Assembly: GCF_011752935.1 (NCBI RefSeq)
Contig: NZ_VWWO01000002.1
Span: forward strand, 1,860,001-1,924,000
DNA: 64,000 nt
Direction: 5' to 3'
DNA from: Chitinophaga sp. Cy-1792
GTDB lineage: Bacteria > Bacteroidota > Bacteroidia > Chitinophagales > Chitinophagaceae
Below are positions 51,513-58,523 of this stretch, one piece after another (the first letter of the stretch is position 1; the number at the start of each line of letters is the position of its first letter). Below the pieces are notes generated by a model. It was not told where the DNA came from. It saw only the letters and a program-made list of their open reading frames with translations, and made no database searches. The translations under genes were made by a program, and so were the position numbers.

Positions 51513-51579
51513 TTATCATCTTTATACTAATTAATAATTTTTATATATTTGAAATTATTAATTAGTATAAAGATGATAA
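51513..51579. repeat. 28-bp perfect inverted repeat around a promoter and start codon
   Basis: Left arm 51513-51540 and right arm 51552-51579 are exact reverse complements; the 11-base spacer contains most of the -7 box. The right arm carries the ATG at 51573. The left arm starts 15 bases after the P1B ATPase stop. In RNA made from upstream, the start codon would be locked in the stem; RNA begun at the local promoter would lack the left arm. Confidence 0.85.
51544..51551 (+). promoter_or_regulatory. -7 box TATATTTG inside the inverted repeat
   Basis: Exact TAnnTTTG match in the spacer between the two arms, 21 bases before the ATG. A TTTA at 51521-51524 lies 19 bases upstream in the position of the -33 element. 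Confidence 0.55.
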
Positions 51580-53207
51580 AATATAAAGGGACGCTGGCCC
51601 TGGTGCTGACATGTTTTATCCTGACGGCGGCACGGACAACCGCCCAGGTACCTGTAGTAAAACTGAGCAATGAATTTAATGTTCCCGGCGACGGATTCGA
51701 CAAACTGCTGCAACTGAGAAACGGCAATACCTGTTACCTGCACTTCGGTCAGAAATCCGGTCTGGAAGTATCTATGTATAACCCCGCCCATGAATTACTC
51801 CGCCATGATACCATCAGCCCGCAACAATGGAGTAGCACCGATCTTGACAATACGGAAATAGACGCGATCTACCAGATAAACGGGCAACCGGTGATCTTCC
51901 TGCAACAAACAGTCAAGGATATACCGAATCTCTACCGACTCGTACTGGATGCGGATAATGGACGTCTTCTCAAAGAAGACAAACTGGGAGAACTGCCATC
52001 ATTGCGCCTCCGCAATATGTACAACCAGAACAATGTCGCCAGCCACGATTGCTTTGTGGAAAAGGATACCCGCAGCGATTACTACGCAGTGGCTTTCTTC
52101 AACGGCGCTGAAATACAATATGGGGACGATACCAAACAGCGTATCACTGTGCAGCATTACACGCCCGATCATAAACTGATCCACACGGGCTATTTCTACA
52201 TGCAGGATAATACCTATGAATATTTCAGCTATATCAATATGGCCGTGCAGGACCAGTCGCACATATACATGGCCACGGTAGGTTTCAATGGTAAGCGCTC
52301 TTCCGGGGAATCAGCTTCCAAAGTCGTTTTCAGTGTGCTGTCGCCCGACTCCTCAACTTTTTCACATCACGTACTCGCCTATACGAGAAATTATAACCAG
52401 GTTGCAGGTCTGGTGAAGGTAGTTCCTGCCTATAAAGAAGTACGTCTGCTGATACACGTACCGGATGAGAAACGCAGTGGTAATTCAGGAACGATTTTAA
52501 ATATTTTTTCGGAAGATGGAAAACTGCGGAAGCACCCGGTACTCACCAACCCTGAGCTGAGCAAGAACGTAGCCATCAACCTCAACTACAAAGACGACTA
52601 TTCTGGCATCCCGCAGAACTGGATCATCAATGATGACGGCACCAGTACGATCATGTGGGAAACACTGAGCTTCTTTAAACAGGGAAATAACCAGCTTAGT
52701 AACCTCCATACAAATATGGGCGATGCGGGCGTGGCAGAACTGGATTCAGTAGGAAGGGAAGATGTAACGTTCTCTTTGAATAAATACCAGGTGGTAACAG
52801 GCGTGGCGCAGCCATTTTTTCAGCATCGCAGAAGTAAGAGTGAGTGGACTTTCCGTAACAAGATTGCTGCGCTGAACCTCAGTCCTTATGTTTCCTATGA
52901 CTTTATCAACAAGCCGGATGTAACCTTCATGGTATTCAATGATTACCTGCAATACCTGGATACCGGCGGTGCTGACAAAACAAAGAAACCGCTGAAGTTC
53001 GCGGACGACGCCAGTTTTGTATGCTACCGCTATACGGAAAAACGTATTGAACGCCTGTATCTTTTTGGTATGCCGGAAGTAACGAAACGATATGCCTGTA
53101 TATTAGGTGCGTCTGATTATAACGCAGGTTCACATACCTACGCTACCATTTTACTATCGAGAAATGGAACGGTGAAAACGGCAGCCCTGGCCTGGATTGA
53201 GTTCTAG
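51573..53207 (+). CDS. Hypothetical exported protein
   Basis: A 544-aa protein. I start at the ATG at 51573 (MIKYKGTLALVLTCFILTAA), since the longer frame begins with a TTG inside the -7 box. Signal peptide to about residue 25 (TTAQ). The rest is beta-rich with repeated strand-and-turn patterns (YNPAHELLRHDTISPQQW, VVFSVLSPDSSTFSHHVLAY, VRLLIHVPDEKRSG), which might form a propeller. No family recognised. It follows the metal operon but shows no metal-binding cluster, and its promoter arrangement suggests it is regulated apart from that operon. Confidence 0.72.
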   Translation: MIKYKGTLALVLTCFILTAARTTAQVPVVKLSNEFNVPGDGFDKLLQLRNGNTCYLHFGQKSGLEVSMYNPAHELLRHDTISPQQWSSTDLDNTEIDAIYQINGQPVIFLQQTVKDIPNLYRLVLDADNGRLLKEDKLGELPSLRLRNMYNQNNVASHDCFVEKDTRSDYYAVAFFNGAEIQYGDDTKQRITVQHYTPDHKLIHTGYFYMQDNTYEYFSYINMAVQDQSHIYMATVGFNGKRSSGESASKVVFSVLSPDSSTFSHHVLAYTRNYNQVAGLVKVVPAYKEVRLLIHVPDEKRSGNSGTILNIFSEDGKLRKHPVLTNPELSKNVAINLNYKDDYSGIPQNWIINDDGTSTIMWETLSFFKQGNNQLSNLHTNMGDAGVAELDSVGREDVTFSLNKYQVVTGVAQPFFQHRRSKSEWTFRNKIAALNLSPYVSYDFINKPDVTFMVFNDYLQYLDTGGADKTKKPLKFADDASFVCYRYTEKRIERLYLFGMPEVTKRYACILGASDYNAGSHTYATILLSRNGTVKTAALAWIEF

Positions 53208-53210
53208 CAA

Positions 53211-53834
53211 TTAAAACGTAGTATACCCTTCAGACAGTGTGCCCAATCTGAACTGGTTGACGATGGCATGTGCATGTCTGGTAGGTTCCGGCAGCCGGTA
53301 TCTGGTAACACATTGGCGTATTAGTTCCCGGCTGCTGTCTACATCACTCAGATGCCCGGGAGAAATGAAAACAGGCTTCACATTGGTTTTTGTTCTCAAT
53401 ACATTACCAATAATTTCCTGCTGTTTGTCGTACAATGGCGTATAGTCGCCGGCGTTATTACCTGGTTCTTCATAGATTCCGAAGAGTTTCTTCTTGGCAC
53501 AACCCAATGCCGGCTTATTTATAAGTACACCAAAATGCGATGCAATGCCCATCCGGCGTGGGTGCGCAATACCATGACCATCCAGTACCACTACGTCCGG
53601 TTTGATGGCCAGCTGCTCCCAGGCATCGAGCAGGCCGGGTACTTCCCTGAAGGCGAGGTAACCAGGTACATATGGAAACTTCACTTCTTTCTTAATAAGG
53701 CTGCACGCCACAGGCTTCAGGTCTGGGAATGATAACAATACAATCCCGGCAAATACGTGGGTGCTGAATTTATCAAAAGAGATATCAGTACCGGCAATAT
53801 AGCTGATCTTTTCAGGGAGTGGCTGTAATACCAC
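53211..53834 (-). CDS. nfi: Endonuclease V
   Basis: A 207-aa enzyme as listed from the GTG at 53834 (read MVLQPLPEKISYIAGTDISF). It cuts next to deoxyinosine in DNA, or inosine in RNA. Catalytic acids are present: Asp in AGTDISF, Glu in AFREVPGL, Asp in VVLDGHGIAHPRRMG, and the conserved YTPLYD and final HAHAIVNQFR. In-frame sequence upstream to a TAA at 53919-53921 (reading DYNTLSVPEATIRQKELKEQ) looks like the normal N-terminal helix, so translation may begin at an unusual codon such as ATC at 53906. It follows the DUF763 gene closely. Confidence 0.9.
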   Translation of the reverse strand: MVLQPLPEKISYIAGTDISFDKFSTHVFAGIVLLSFPDLKPVACSLIKKEVKFPYVPGYLAFREVPGLLDAWEQLAIKPDVVVLDGHGIAHPRRMGIASHFGVLINKPALGCAKKKLFGIYEEPGNNAGDYTPLYDKQQEIIGNVLRTKTNVKPVFISPGHLSDVDSSRELIRQCVTRYRLPEPTRHAHAIVNQFRLGTLSEGYTTF

Positions 53835-53925
53835 CTGTTCCTTTAACTCCTTTTGCCGGATGGTGGCTTCAGGAACACTCAGTGTATTATAATCGGTGTA
53901 GTTGATAGCAGTAAGATTTTACAGA

Positions 53926-55125
53926 TTAAAACAACGAAAGCTGGTCGCCTTCTTTTGGCTTGGGCGCTTTACCGAAAACGGTGCGGCCATTATGTTGCCA
54001 GGAATTGCGTCTTTCTTCCTCAATCAATTTATCGAAATTGGTATTGGGAATAAAATTTTTTTCTATTTCGGCAGACATCTGCGAGAGCTTGCCAATTGCT
54101 TCCTTCTTGTCTGACTCACCGATCTTAGCCTTATACAGCGCATCTTTCAGCGTGGAAATTGTTTCATCATATATTTTCAGCGGCACCGGGAAGGGATGCC
54201 CGTCTTTGCCGCCATGAGCAAAAGAAAACCGGGCGGGGTCCTCAAACCGGGAAGGGGTACCATGTATCACTTCACTCACCAGCGTCAGGGATTGTAATGT
54301 TCTAGGGCCTACGCCTTCCAGCATCAGCAATGATTCGAAGTTCGCGGGGTTGGTATCATGGGCCAGTGCCAGCACGCTTCCCAGCCGCTTCAGATTAACG
54401 TTTTCCGCCCTCACATCGTGGTGGGAAGGCATGATAAGGTTCCTGATCTCTGGCAGCAGGTGTACCGGTTTTTCCTTCAACAGTTCCATGATGCCTTGTT
54501 TGGTAACATCGGCAGCGGTATCTGTGAGGTTCAGTATCAGTCCCTGGTTTTGTCCGTAGATGTAGGTATGTGGAGATTCGGTAAAAGATTTGAAAGCGGA
54601 GGAATGCCAGTGGTACCTCCTGGCCATGCTGGTGGCGTCGTTCATGCCTTGCTGCACTACGGCCCACTCGCCCTGGCTGCTGAGTACAAAGGAATGGAGG
54701 TATAACTGGAAACCGTCCTGGATAGCAGTATTATCTACTTTGGCGGTCAGTTTGCTGCTATATATGAGCTGGTCGCCGGGAAGGCCGGTTTTATCAGCGA
54801 TCACCCGTAGTTCGTTGGGCGTTTCCTTGCTATGTTTTCCTTTTCCTCCGCAGATATAAAGGCCCAGTTCAGCTGACCTGGGGTTGATGGCTTTTTTCAA
54901 GGCCCCCATCACGCTGGTGGTAATACCGCTGGAATGCCAGTCCATGCCCAGGACGCACCCGAGTGCCTGAAACCAGTATGGATCACTCATGCGGCGTAAA
55001 AACTCTCCCTGGCCATAATCCAGGATAATTGCTTCTGTGATGGCACCGCCTAACAAACTCATTCTCCGCGCCAGCCACTGTGGTACATGACCATAGTGTA
55101 ATGGCAAATCTGCATACGAAGGCAT
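53926..55125 (-). CDS. DUF763 protein with helix-hairpin-helix and C-terminal clamp-binding motif
   Basis: A 399-aa cytosolic protein of the DUF763 family (MPSYADLPLHYGHVPQWLARRM start is typical). Near residue 272 it has LLMLEGVGPRTLQSLTLV, which looks like a helix-hairpin-helix as in DNA glycosylases and repair proteins. The last five residues are QLSLF, the exact consensus of the bacterial beta-clamp-binding pentapeptide, preceded by a lysine-rich linker (FGKAPKPKEGD). It lies one base after the mgtC stop and just before nfi. A repair or replication-linked function is inferred, not known. Confidence 0.88.
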   Translation of the reverse strand: MPSYADLPLHYGHVPQWLARRMSLLGGAITEAIILDYGQGEFLRRMSDPYWFQALGCVLGMDWHSSGITTSVMGALKKAINPRSAELGLYICGGKGKHSKETPNELRVIADKTGLPGDQLIYSSKLTAKVDNTAIQDGFQLYLHSFVLSSQGEWAVVQQGMNDATSMARRYHWHSSAFKSFTESPHTYIYGQNQGLILNLTDTAADVTKQGIMELLKEKPVHLLPEIRNLIMPSHHDVRAENVNLKRLGSVLALAHDTNPANFESLLMLEGVGPRTLQSLTLVSEVIHGTPSRFEDPARFSFAHGGKDGHPFPVPLKIYDETISTLKDALYKAKIGESDKKEAIGKLSQMSAEIEKNFIPNTNFDKLIEEERRNSWQHNGRTVFGKAPKPKEGDQLSLF

Positions 55126-55126
55126 A

Positions 55127-55792
55127 TTACATCGGGTTATACTGCACCTGGTATTGCCAGATGCTTTTGTTCTGCATTAAAAATTCGTCCAGTTCATGCA
55201 TCCTGCTTTTTGCACCACGAACTTCATAATTCACTTCTACTACTTCATCCTTTTTCATCAGGAGCATACGCCTGATCTGGAGGTTATATTGCCGGATGCT
55301 GGCTTCCAGCATGGCTTGTGAGAGATCAGCCTCTCTGTATTGTATAACGTAGATGCGCTTGTCGTTTACTTTCGCTACATAATGCTCTACGTACTTTAAT
55401 ATCAACAATACGACCATAGCGCCGGCCAGTGCAAAAACGGCCAGCACGTACTGACTCATGCCAATGGCCATGCCTATTGCGGAGGCGATCCAGATACTGG
55501 CGGCCGTTGTAATACCGTCTATGGCAAATTCTCCTTTGAAGATGACGCCGGCACCAATGAAACCTACGCCGGTCAGGATGTTGGACGCTACACGGTCAGG
55601 ACTGCCGGGGTTGCCCAGTTCGGCAGATAGAATGGTGAAAACAGTACTGCTCATACAGATCAGCGCCATGGTTCGCATACCGGCCGCCTTTCGTTTATAT
55701 TCCCGCTCTACACCAATTACACAGCCCATGAGGAGGGCTATCAATACTTTGAGTACCTGGTCCTGTGAAACTAACTCTATAATATGTTTCAT
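55127..55792 (-). CDS. MgtC/SapB family membrane protein
   Basis: A 221-aa protein. I start at 55792 (MKHIIELVSQDQVLKVLIAL) because a -7 box lies at 55810-55817; the frame starting at 55840 would begin upstream of the promoter. Four to five helices (1-140) hold the family pattern GCVIGVEREYKRKAAGMRTMALICM and GVGFIGAGVIFKGEFAIDGITTAASIW. The C-terminal 85 residues form an ACT-like soluble domain. MgtC proteins affect magnesium homeostasis and ATP synthase in pathogens; the role here is unclear. Confidence 0.9.
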   Translation of the reverse strand: MKHIIELVSQDQVLKVLIALLMGCVIGVEREYKRKAAGMRTMALICMSSTVFTILSAELGNPGSPDRVASNILTGVGFIGAGVIFKGEFAIDGITTAASIWIASAIGMAIGMSQYVLAVFALAGAMVVLLILKYVEHYVAKVNDKRIYVIQYREADLSQAMLEASIRQYNLQIRRMLLMKKDEVVEVNYEVRGAKSRMHELDEFLMQNKSIWQYQVQYNPM

Positions 55793-55809
55793 CGGCAATA
55801 TTATATCTG

Positions 55810-55817
55810 CAAATGTA
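55810..55817 (-). promoter_or_regulatory. -7 box TACATTTG of the mgtC-DUF763-nfi operon
   Basis: On the minus strand TACATTTG matches TAnnTTTG, 17 bases before the chosen ATG at 55792. It would drive all three genes. Confidence 0.5.
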
Positions 55818-55936
55818 AGGTTTTGCGTTCCAGCATCCATTGATTAAAAATTTTCTAAAAAAGTAAACTTTTGTGTTATATAAACGTTATAAAGTTGGAA
55901 TATTATTTGAATCAACCAATATCCTAAAACCCTTAT

Positions 55937-56032
55937 ATGAAACTAATTCTCTATAAAGCGTGCGTAGCAGTATCCCTGGCGGCTATTTTCAGTCTGATTG
56001 CCTATAGTTGTGCCCTGGCTGCGAATTATTAA
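55937..56032 (+). CDS. Possible 31-aa single-helix peptide
   Basis: ATG at 55937 to TAA at 56030 encodes a 31-residue peptide with a short basic start (MKLILYKACV) and a hydrophobic stretch ending SCALAANY. The shape is that of a signal peptide or a tiny membrane peptide with one or two cysteines. It stands alone between mgtC and the ABC exporter. Without homologues in view the call is tentative. Confidence 0.4.
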   Translation: MKLILYKACVAVSLAAIFSLIAYSCALAANY

Positions 56033-56065
56033 CCAATGGTAAACATTTTATCTGGCGTAAAGCAA

Positions 56066-56073
56066 TATATTTG
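56066..56073 (+). promoter_or_regulatory. -7 box TATATTTG of the ABC exporter
   Basis: Exact TAnnTTTG match, 44 bases before the ATG at 56118. No clear TTG at -33. Confidence 0.55.
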
Positions 56074-56117
56074 TTTCACGATCGTCTCCTTTGTTGTGAA
56101 ACCAATAGAACTGATAA

Positions 56118-57896
56118 ATGCGTAATGACACCAATTCCACGGCGGAACCAAAGCAGCCGCTGAAATTAGCATCCCTGAAGAAAACATTTCGTCTGTTCAG
56201 CTATGTTAAACCTTACTGGCCCCAATTTGCCCTGGGCCTCGTTTTCCTCCTGGTATCGAGTCTTGCCGGACTGGCATTTCCCAAATTAATGGGGAACCTG
56301 GTTGACCCAAAGAGCGCTGAAAGCCTCTTTCACGGCATGAATTCGGCTGCTGTATTATTGCTGGCTGTCCTCGTAGGACAATCCATCTTCTCTTTTTTCC
56401 GTATCATCCTCTTTGTGAATGTAACGGAAAAAACCCTGGCTACCCTCCGCCAGGCAGTATACAGCCACCTGATCAAGCTCCCCATGAAGTTTTTCCTGGA
56501 GCGCCGGGTAGGAGAGCTGAGTAGCAGGATATCCGCTGATATATCTTCCCTGCAGGAAACATTTACCACCACACTGGCTGAATTTATACGGCAGGTGATC
56601 ATTATAATAGGAGGTGTTACCATCCTGTTGTTAACTTCCTGGCAGCTGACCCTCTTCATGCTGGCTGTATTGCCGGCCATGATGGTTGTTGCGGTGATAT
56701 TCGGGAAATTTATCCGTCGCTTTTCCAAACAGGTACAGGAGCAGGTAGCTGCCTCCAATACTGTCGTGGAAGAAACGCTCGCCGGTATCCTCAATGTGAA
56801 GGCATTTGCCAACGAATTCTTTGAAATTAACCGGTATAAAACCCGTACAAACGAAGCGGCCAAAATAGGAATGAAGAGCGGAAAATACCGCGGCGCATTT
56901 TCTTCTTTTATTATCCTTGGCATCTTTGGTGCACTGGTAGCAGTTATATGGAGAGGTGTAGCCCTGGATATCGGAACGCCTAAATTATTATCGTTCGTAA
57001 TTTACTCCGTGTTTATCGGCGCATCTGTAGGGGGACTGGCTGAAGTATATACCAGTCTTCAGAAGAGTATCGGCGCTACCGAACATCTGCTGGAAATCCT
57101 GGATGAACCGGTAGAAGATATTACACCGGTAACCATTATCCCTGAAGAAAATCACCTGGAAGGCAGCATCAGCTTTAATGATGTGTCTTTCCATTATCCT
57201 TCCCGTCCCGACCTTACCATTATGGATGGCGTGAGCTTCGATGTATCTCCGGATCAGAAGGTAGCACTGGTGGGGCCTAGCGGCGCGGGTAAGAGTACGA
57301 TTGTTTCGCTCTTGCTTCGTTTGTACGATCCCGTTAGTGGAAATATAAAATTTGATGGCCGCCCTGCGAAAGATATTCCTTTGTCGCAGCTGCGTTCGCA
57401 AATGGCCGTTGTACCACAGGATGTATTCCTCTTTGGTGGCACCATCCGTGAAAATATAGCCTATGGCCGCCCGGATGCTACAGACGCAGAACTGGAAGCC
57501 GCCGCACGCCAGGCCAATGCATGGGAATTCATCCAGCGGTTCCCCAATGGACTCGATACCATCGTCGGTGAACGCGGTATACAACTCTCCGGTGGCCAGC
57601 GTCAGCGCATCGCCATCGCCAGGGCAGTATTGAAAAATCCACGTATACTTATCCTCGACGAAGCGACTTCCGCACTGGATTCTGAATCTGAAAAACTCGT
57701 ACAGGACGCGCTGGACAAACTCATGGAAGGTCGCACTTCCATTGTAATTGCCCACAGGCTCGCCACCGTTCGTGAAGCAGATAAAATTATTGTGTTGGAT
57801 AAAGGACGTATTGTGGAAGTGGGTACCCATTGGGAGCTCATCGAACTGGAAGGTGGTTTGTATAAGACATTAAGTGAAATGCAATTCAGCCATTAA
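56118..57896 (+). CDS. ABC exporter, fused membrane and ATPase domains (MsbA-like)
   Basis: A 592-aa half-transporter that works as a dimer. Six helices (about 40-325) precede the ATPase with Walker A GPSGAGKSTIVSLL, Q-loop VPQDVFLFGGTIRENIAYGRP, signature QLSGGQRQRIAIARA, Walker B LILDEATSALDSES and the H-loop AHRLATV. Length and layout fit type IV exporters for lipids or drugs (MsbA, ABCB). Monocistronic with its own promoter, ended by the tandem hairpins downstream. Substrate unknown. Confidence 0.93.
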   Translation: MRNDTNSTAEPKQPLKLASLKKTFRLFSYVKPYWPQFALGLVFLLVSSLAGLAFPKLMGNLVDPKSAESLFHGMNSAAVLLLAVLVGQSIFSFFRIILFVNVTEKTLATLRQAVYSHLIKLPMKFFLERRVGELSSRISADISSLQETFTTTLAEFIRQVIIIIGGVTILLLTSWQLTLFMLAVLPAMMVVAVIFGKFIRRFSKQVQEQVAASNTVVEETLAGILNVKAFANEFFEINRYKTRTNEAAKIGMKSGKYRGAFSSFIILGIFGALVAVIWRGVALDIGTPKLLSFVIYSVFIGASVGGLAEVYTSLQKSIGATEHLLEILDEPVEDITPVTIIPEENHLEGSISFNDVSFHYPSRPDLTIMDGVSFDVSPDQKVALVGPSGAGKSTIVSLLLRLYDPVSGNIKFDGRPAKDIPLSQLRSQMAVVPQDVFLFGGTIRENIAYGRPDATDAELEAAARQANAWEFIQRFPNGLDTIVGERGIQLSGGQRQRIAIARAVLKNPRILILDEATSALDSESEKLVQDALDKLMEGRTSIVIAHRLATVREADKIIVLDKGRIVEVGTHWELIELEGGLYKTLSEMQFSH

Positions 57897-57907
57897 TAAG
57901 GCTTTTG

Positions 57908-57948
57908 CTTCTTTTAGCAAGATGGCTTTGCCATCTTGCTAAAAGAAG
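57908..57948. repeat. 19-bp perfect hairpin with a TTT loop
   Basis: CTTCTTTTAGCAAGATGGC (57908-57926) pairs exactly with 57930-57948 around the loop TTT, 11 bases after the exporter stop. No T run follows it; the next hairpin supplies one. Confidence 0.75.
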
Positions 57949-57950
57949 AA

Positions 57951-57991
57951 TCAATAAAAAAGGTTTGCCGAAGGCAAACCTTTTTTATTGA
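57951..57991. terminator. 19-bp perfect hairpin with a GAA/TTC loop, bidirectional terminator
   Basis: Arms 57951-57969 and 57973-57991 match exactly; A6 and T6 tracts lie within the stem on each side of the GC-rich core GGTTTGCC. On the minus strand the loop reads C(TTCG)G, the stable UUCG tetraloop in RNA, serving the thioesterase gene 21 bases away; on the plus strand it ends the exporter gene. Confidence 0.9.
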
Positions 57992-58011
57992 AAATTAAAT
58001 TAAAATATTGT

Positions 58012-58485
58012 TTACATATACGGCTTCATCTCCTCATCAATATCTTTCCTCAAATCCATCAGCTTTTTAGCATAAGCTTCCATACTGATTTCATTCGCGG
58101 TCCGCGGAACCCATTTAGGAACAGCGGTCGTTTTGCCCTGATCATCTACTGCAGCAAACACCATTACACAGTGGGTGGTCTTGGTTTTTGTCTGCTGGCG
58201 CGGGTTTCCGGCAAAAACATCTATGGAAATATGCATACTGGTATTGCCGGTATAGATGATATTGGCAGTGATTTCTACCAGGTCTCCGATGGCTATTGGT
58301 TTAAAAAAACGGATACCTCCAACATAAACAGTAACGGCATATTGTCCGCTCCAATTGGCAGCGCAGGTATATCCTGCCTGGTCTATCCATTTCATAACGG
58401 AGCCCCCGTGTACCTTTCCACCGAAATTTACATCTGAGGGCTCTGCTAAAAATCTTAATGTTATTGTGTGGTAAATGGAGTCCAT
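58012..58485 (-). CDS. Acyl-CoA thioesterase (hotdog fold, YciA type)
   Basis: A 157-aa cytosolic enzyme that hydrolyses acyl-CoA. The hotdog helix motif VNFGGKVHGGSVMKWIDQAGYTCA is followed by VGGIRFFKPIAIGDLVEI and VFAGNPRQQTKTKTTHCVMVFAAVD, matching the YciA/BACH group. The C-terminal basic helix is usual. It starts 38 bases after the stop of the outer-membrane receptor gene on the same strand, so they may share a transcript, though a functional link is not evident. Confidence 0.93.
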   Translation of the reverse strand: MDSIYHTITLRFLAEPSDVNFGGKVHGGSVMKWIDQAGYTCAANWSGQYAVTVYVGGIRFFKPIAIGDLVEITANIIYTGNTSMHISIDVFAGNPRQQTKTKTTHCVMVFAAVDDQGKTTAVPKWVPRTANEISMEAYAKKLMDLRKDIDEEMKPYM

Positions 58486-58523
58486 AGCAATTAAAATAAT
58501 TTAAGCAGACTCCAAATTACGAA

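Noticed and set aside
51513..51579. Inverted repeat as an invertible promoter or transposon end
   Set aside because: The arms are only 11 bases apart, too close for inversion, and no recombinase or transposase gene is adjacent.
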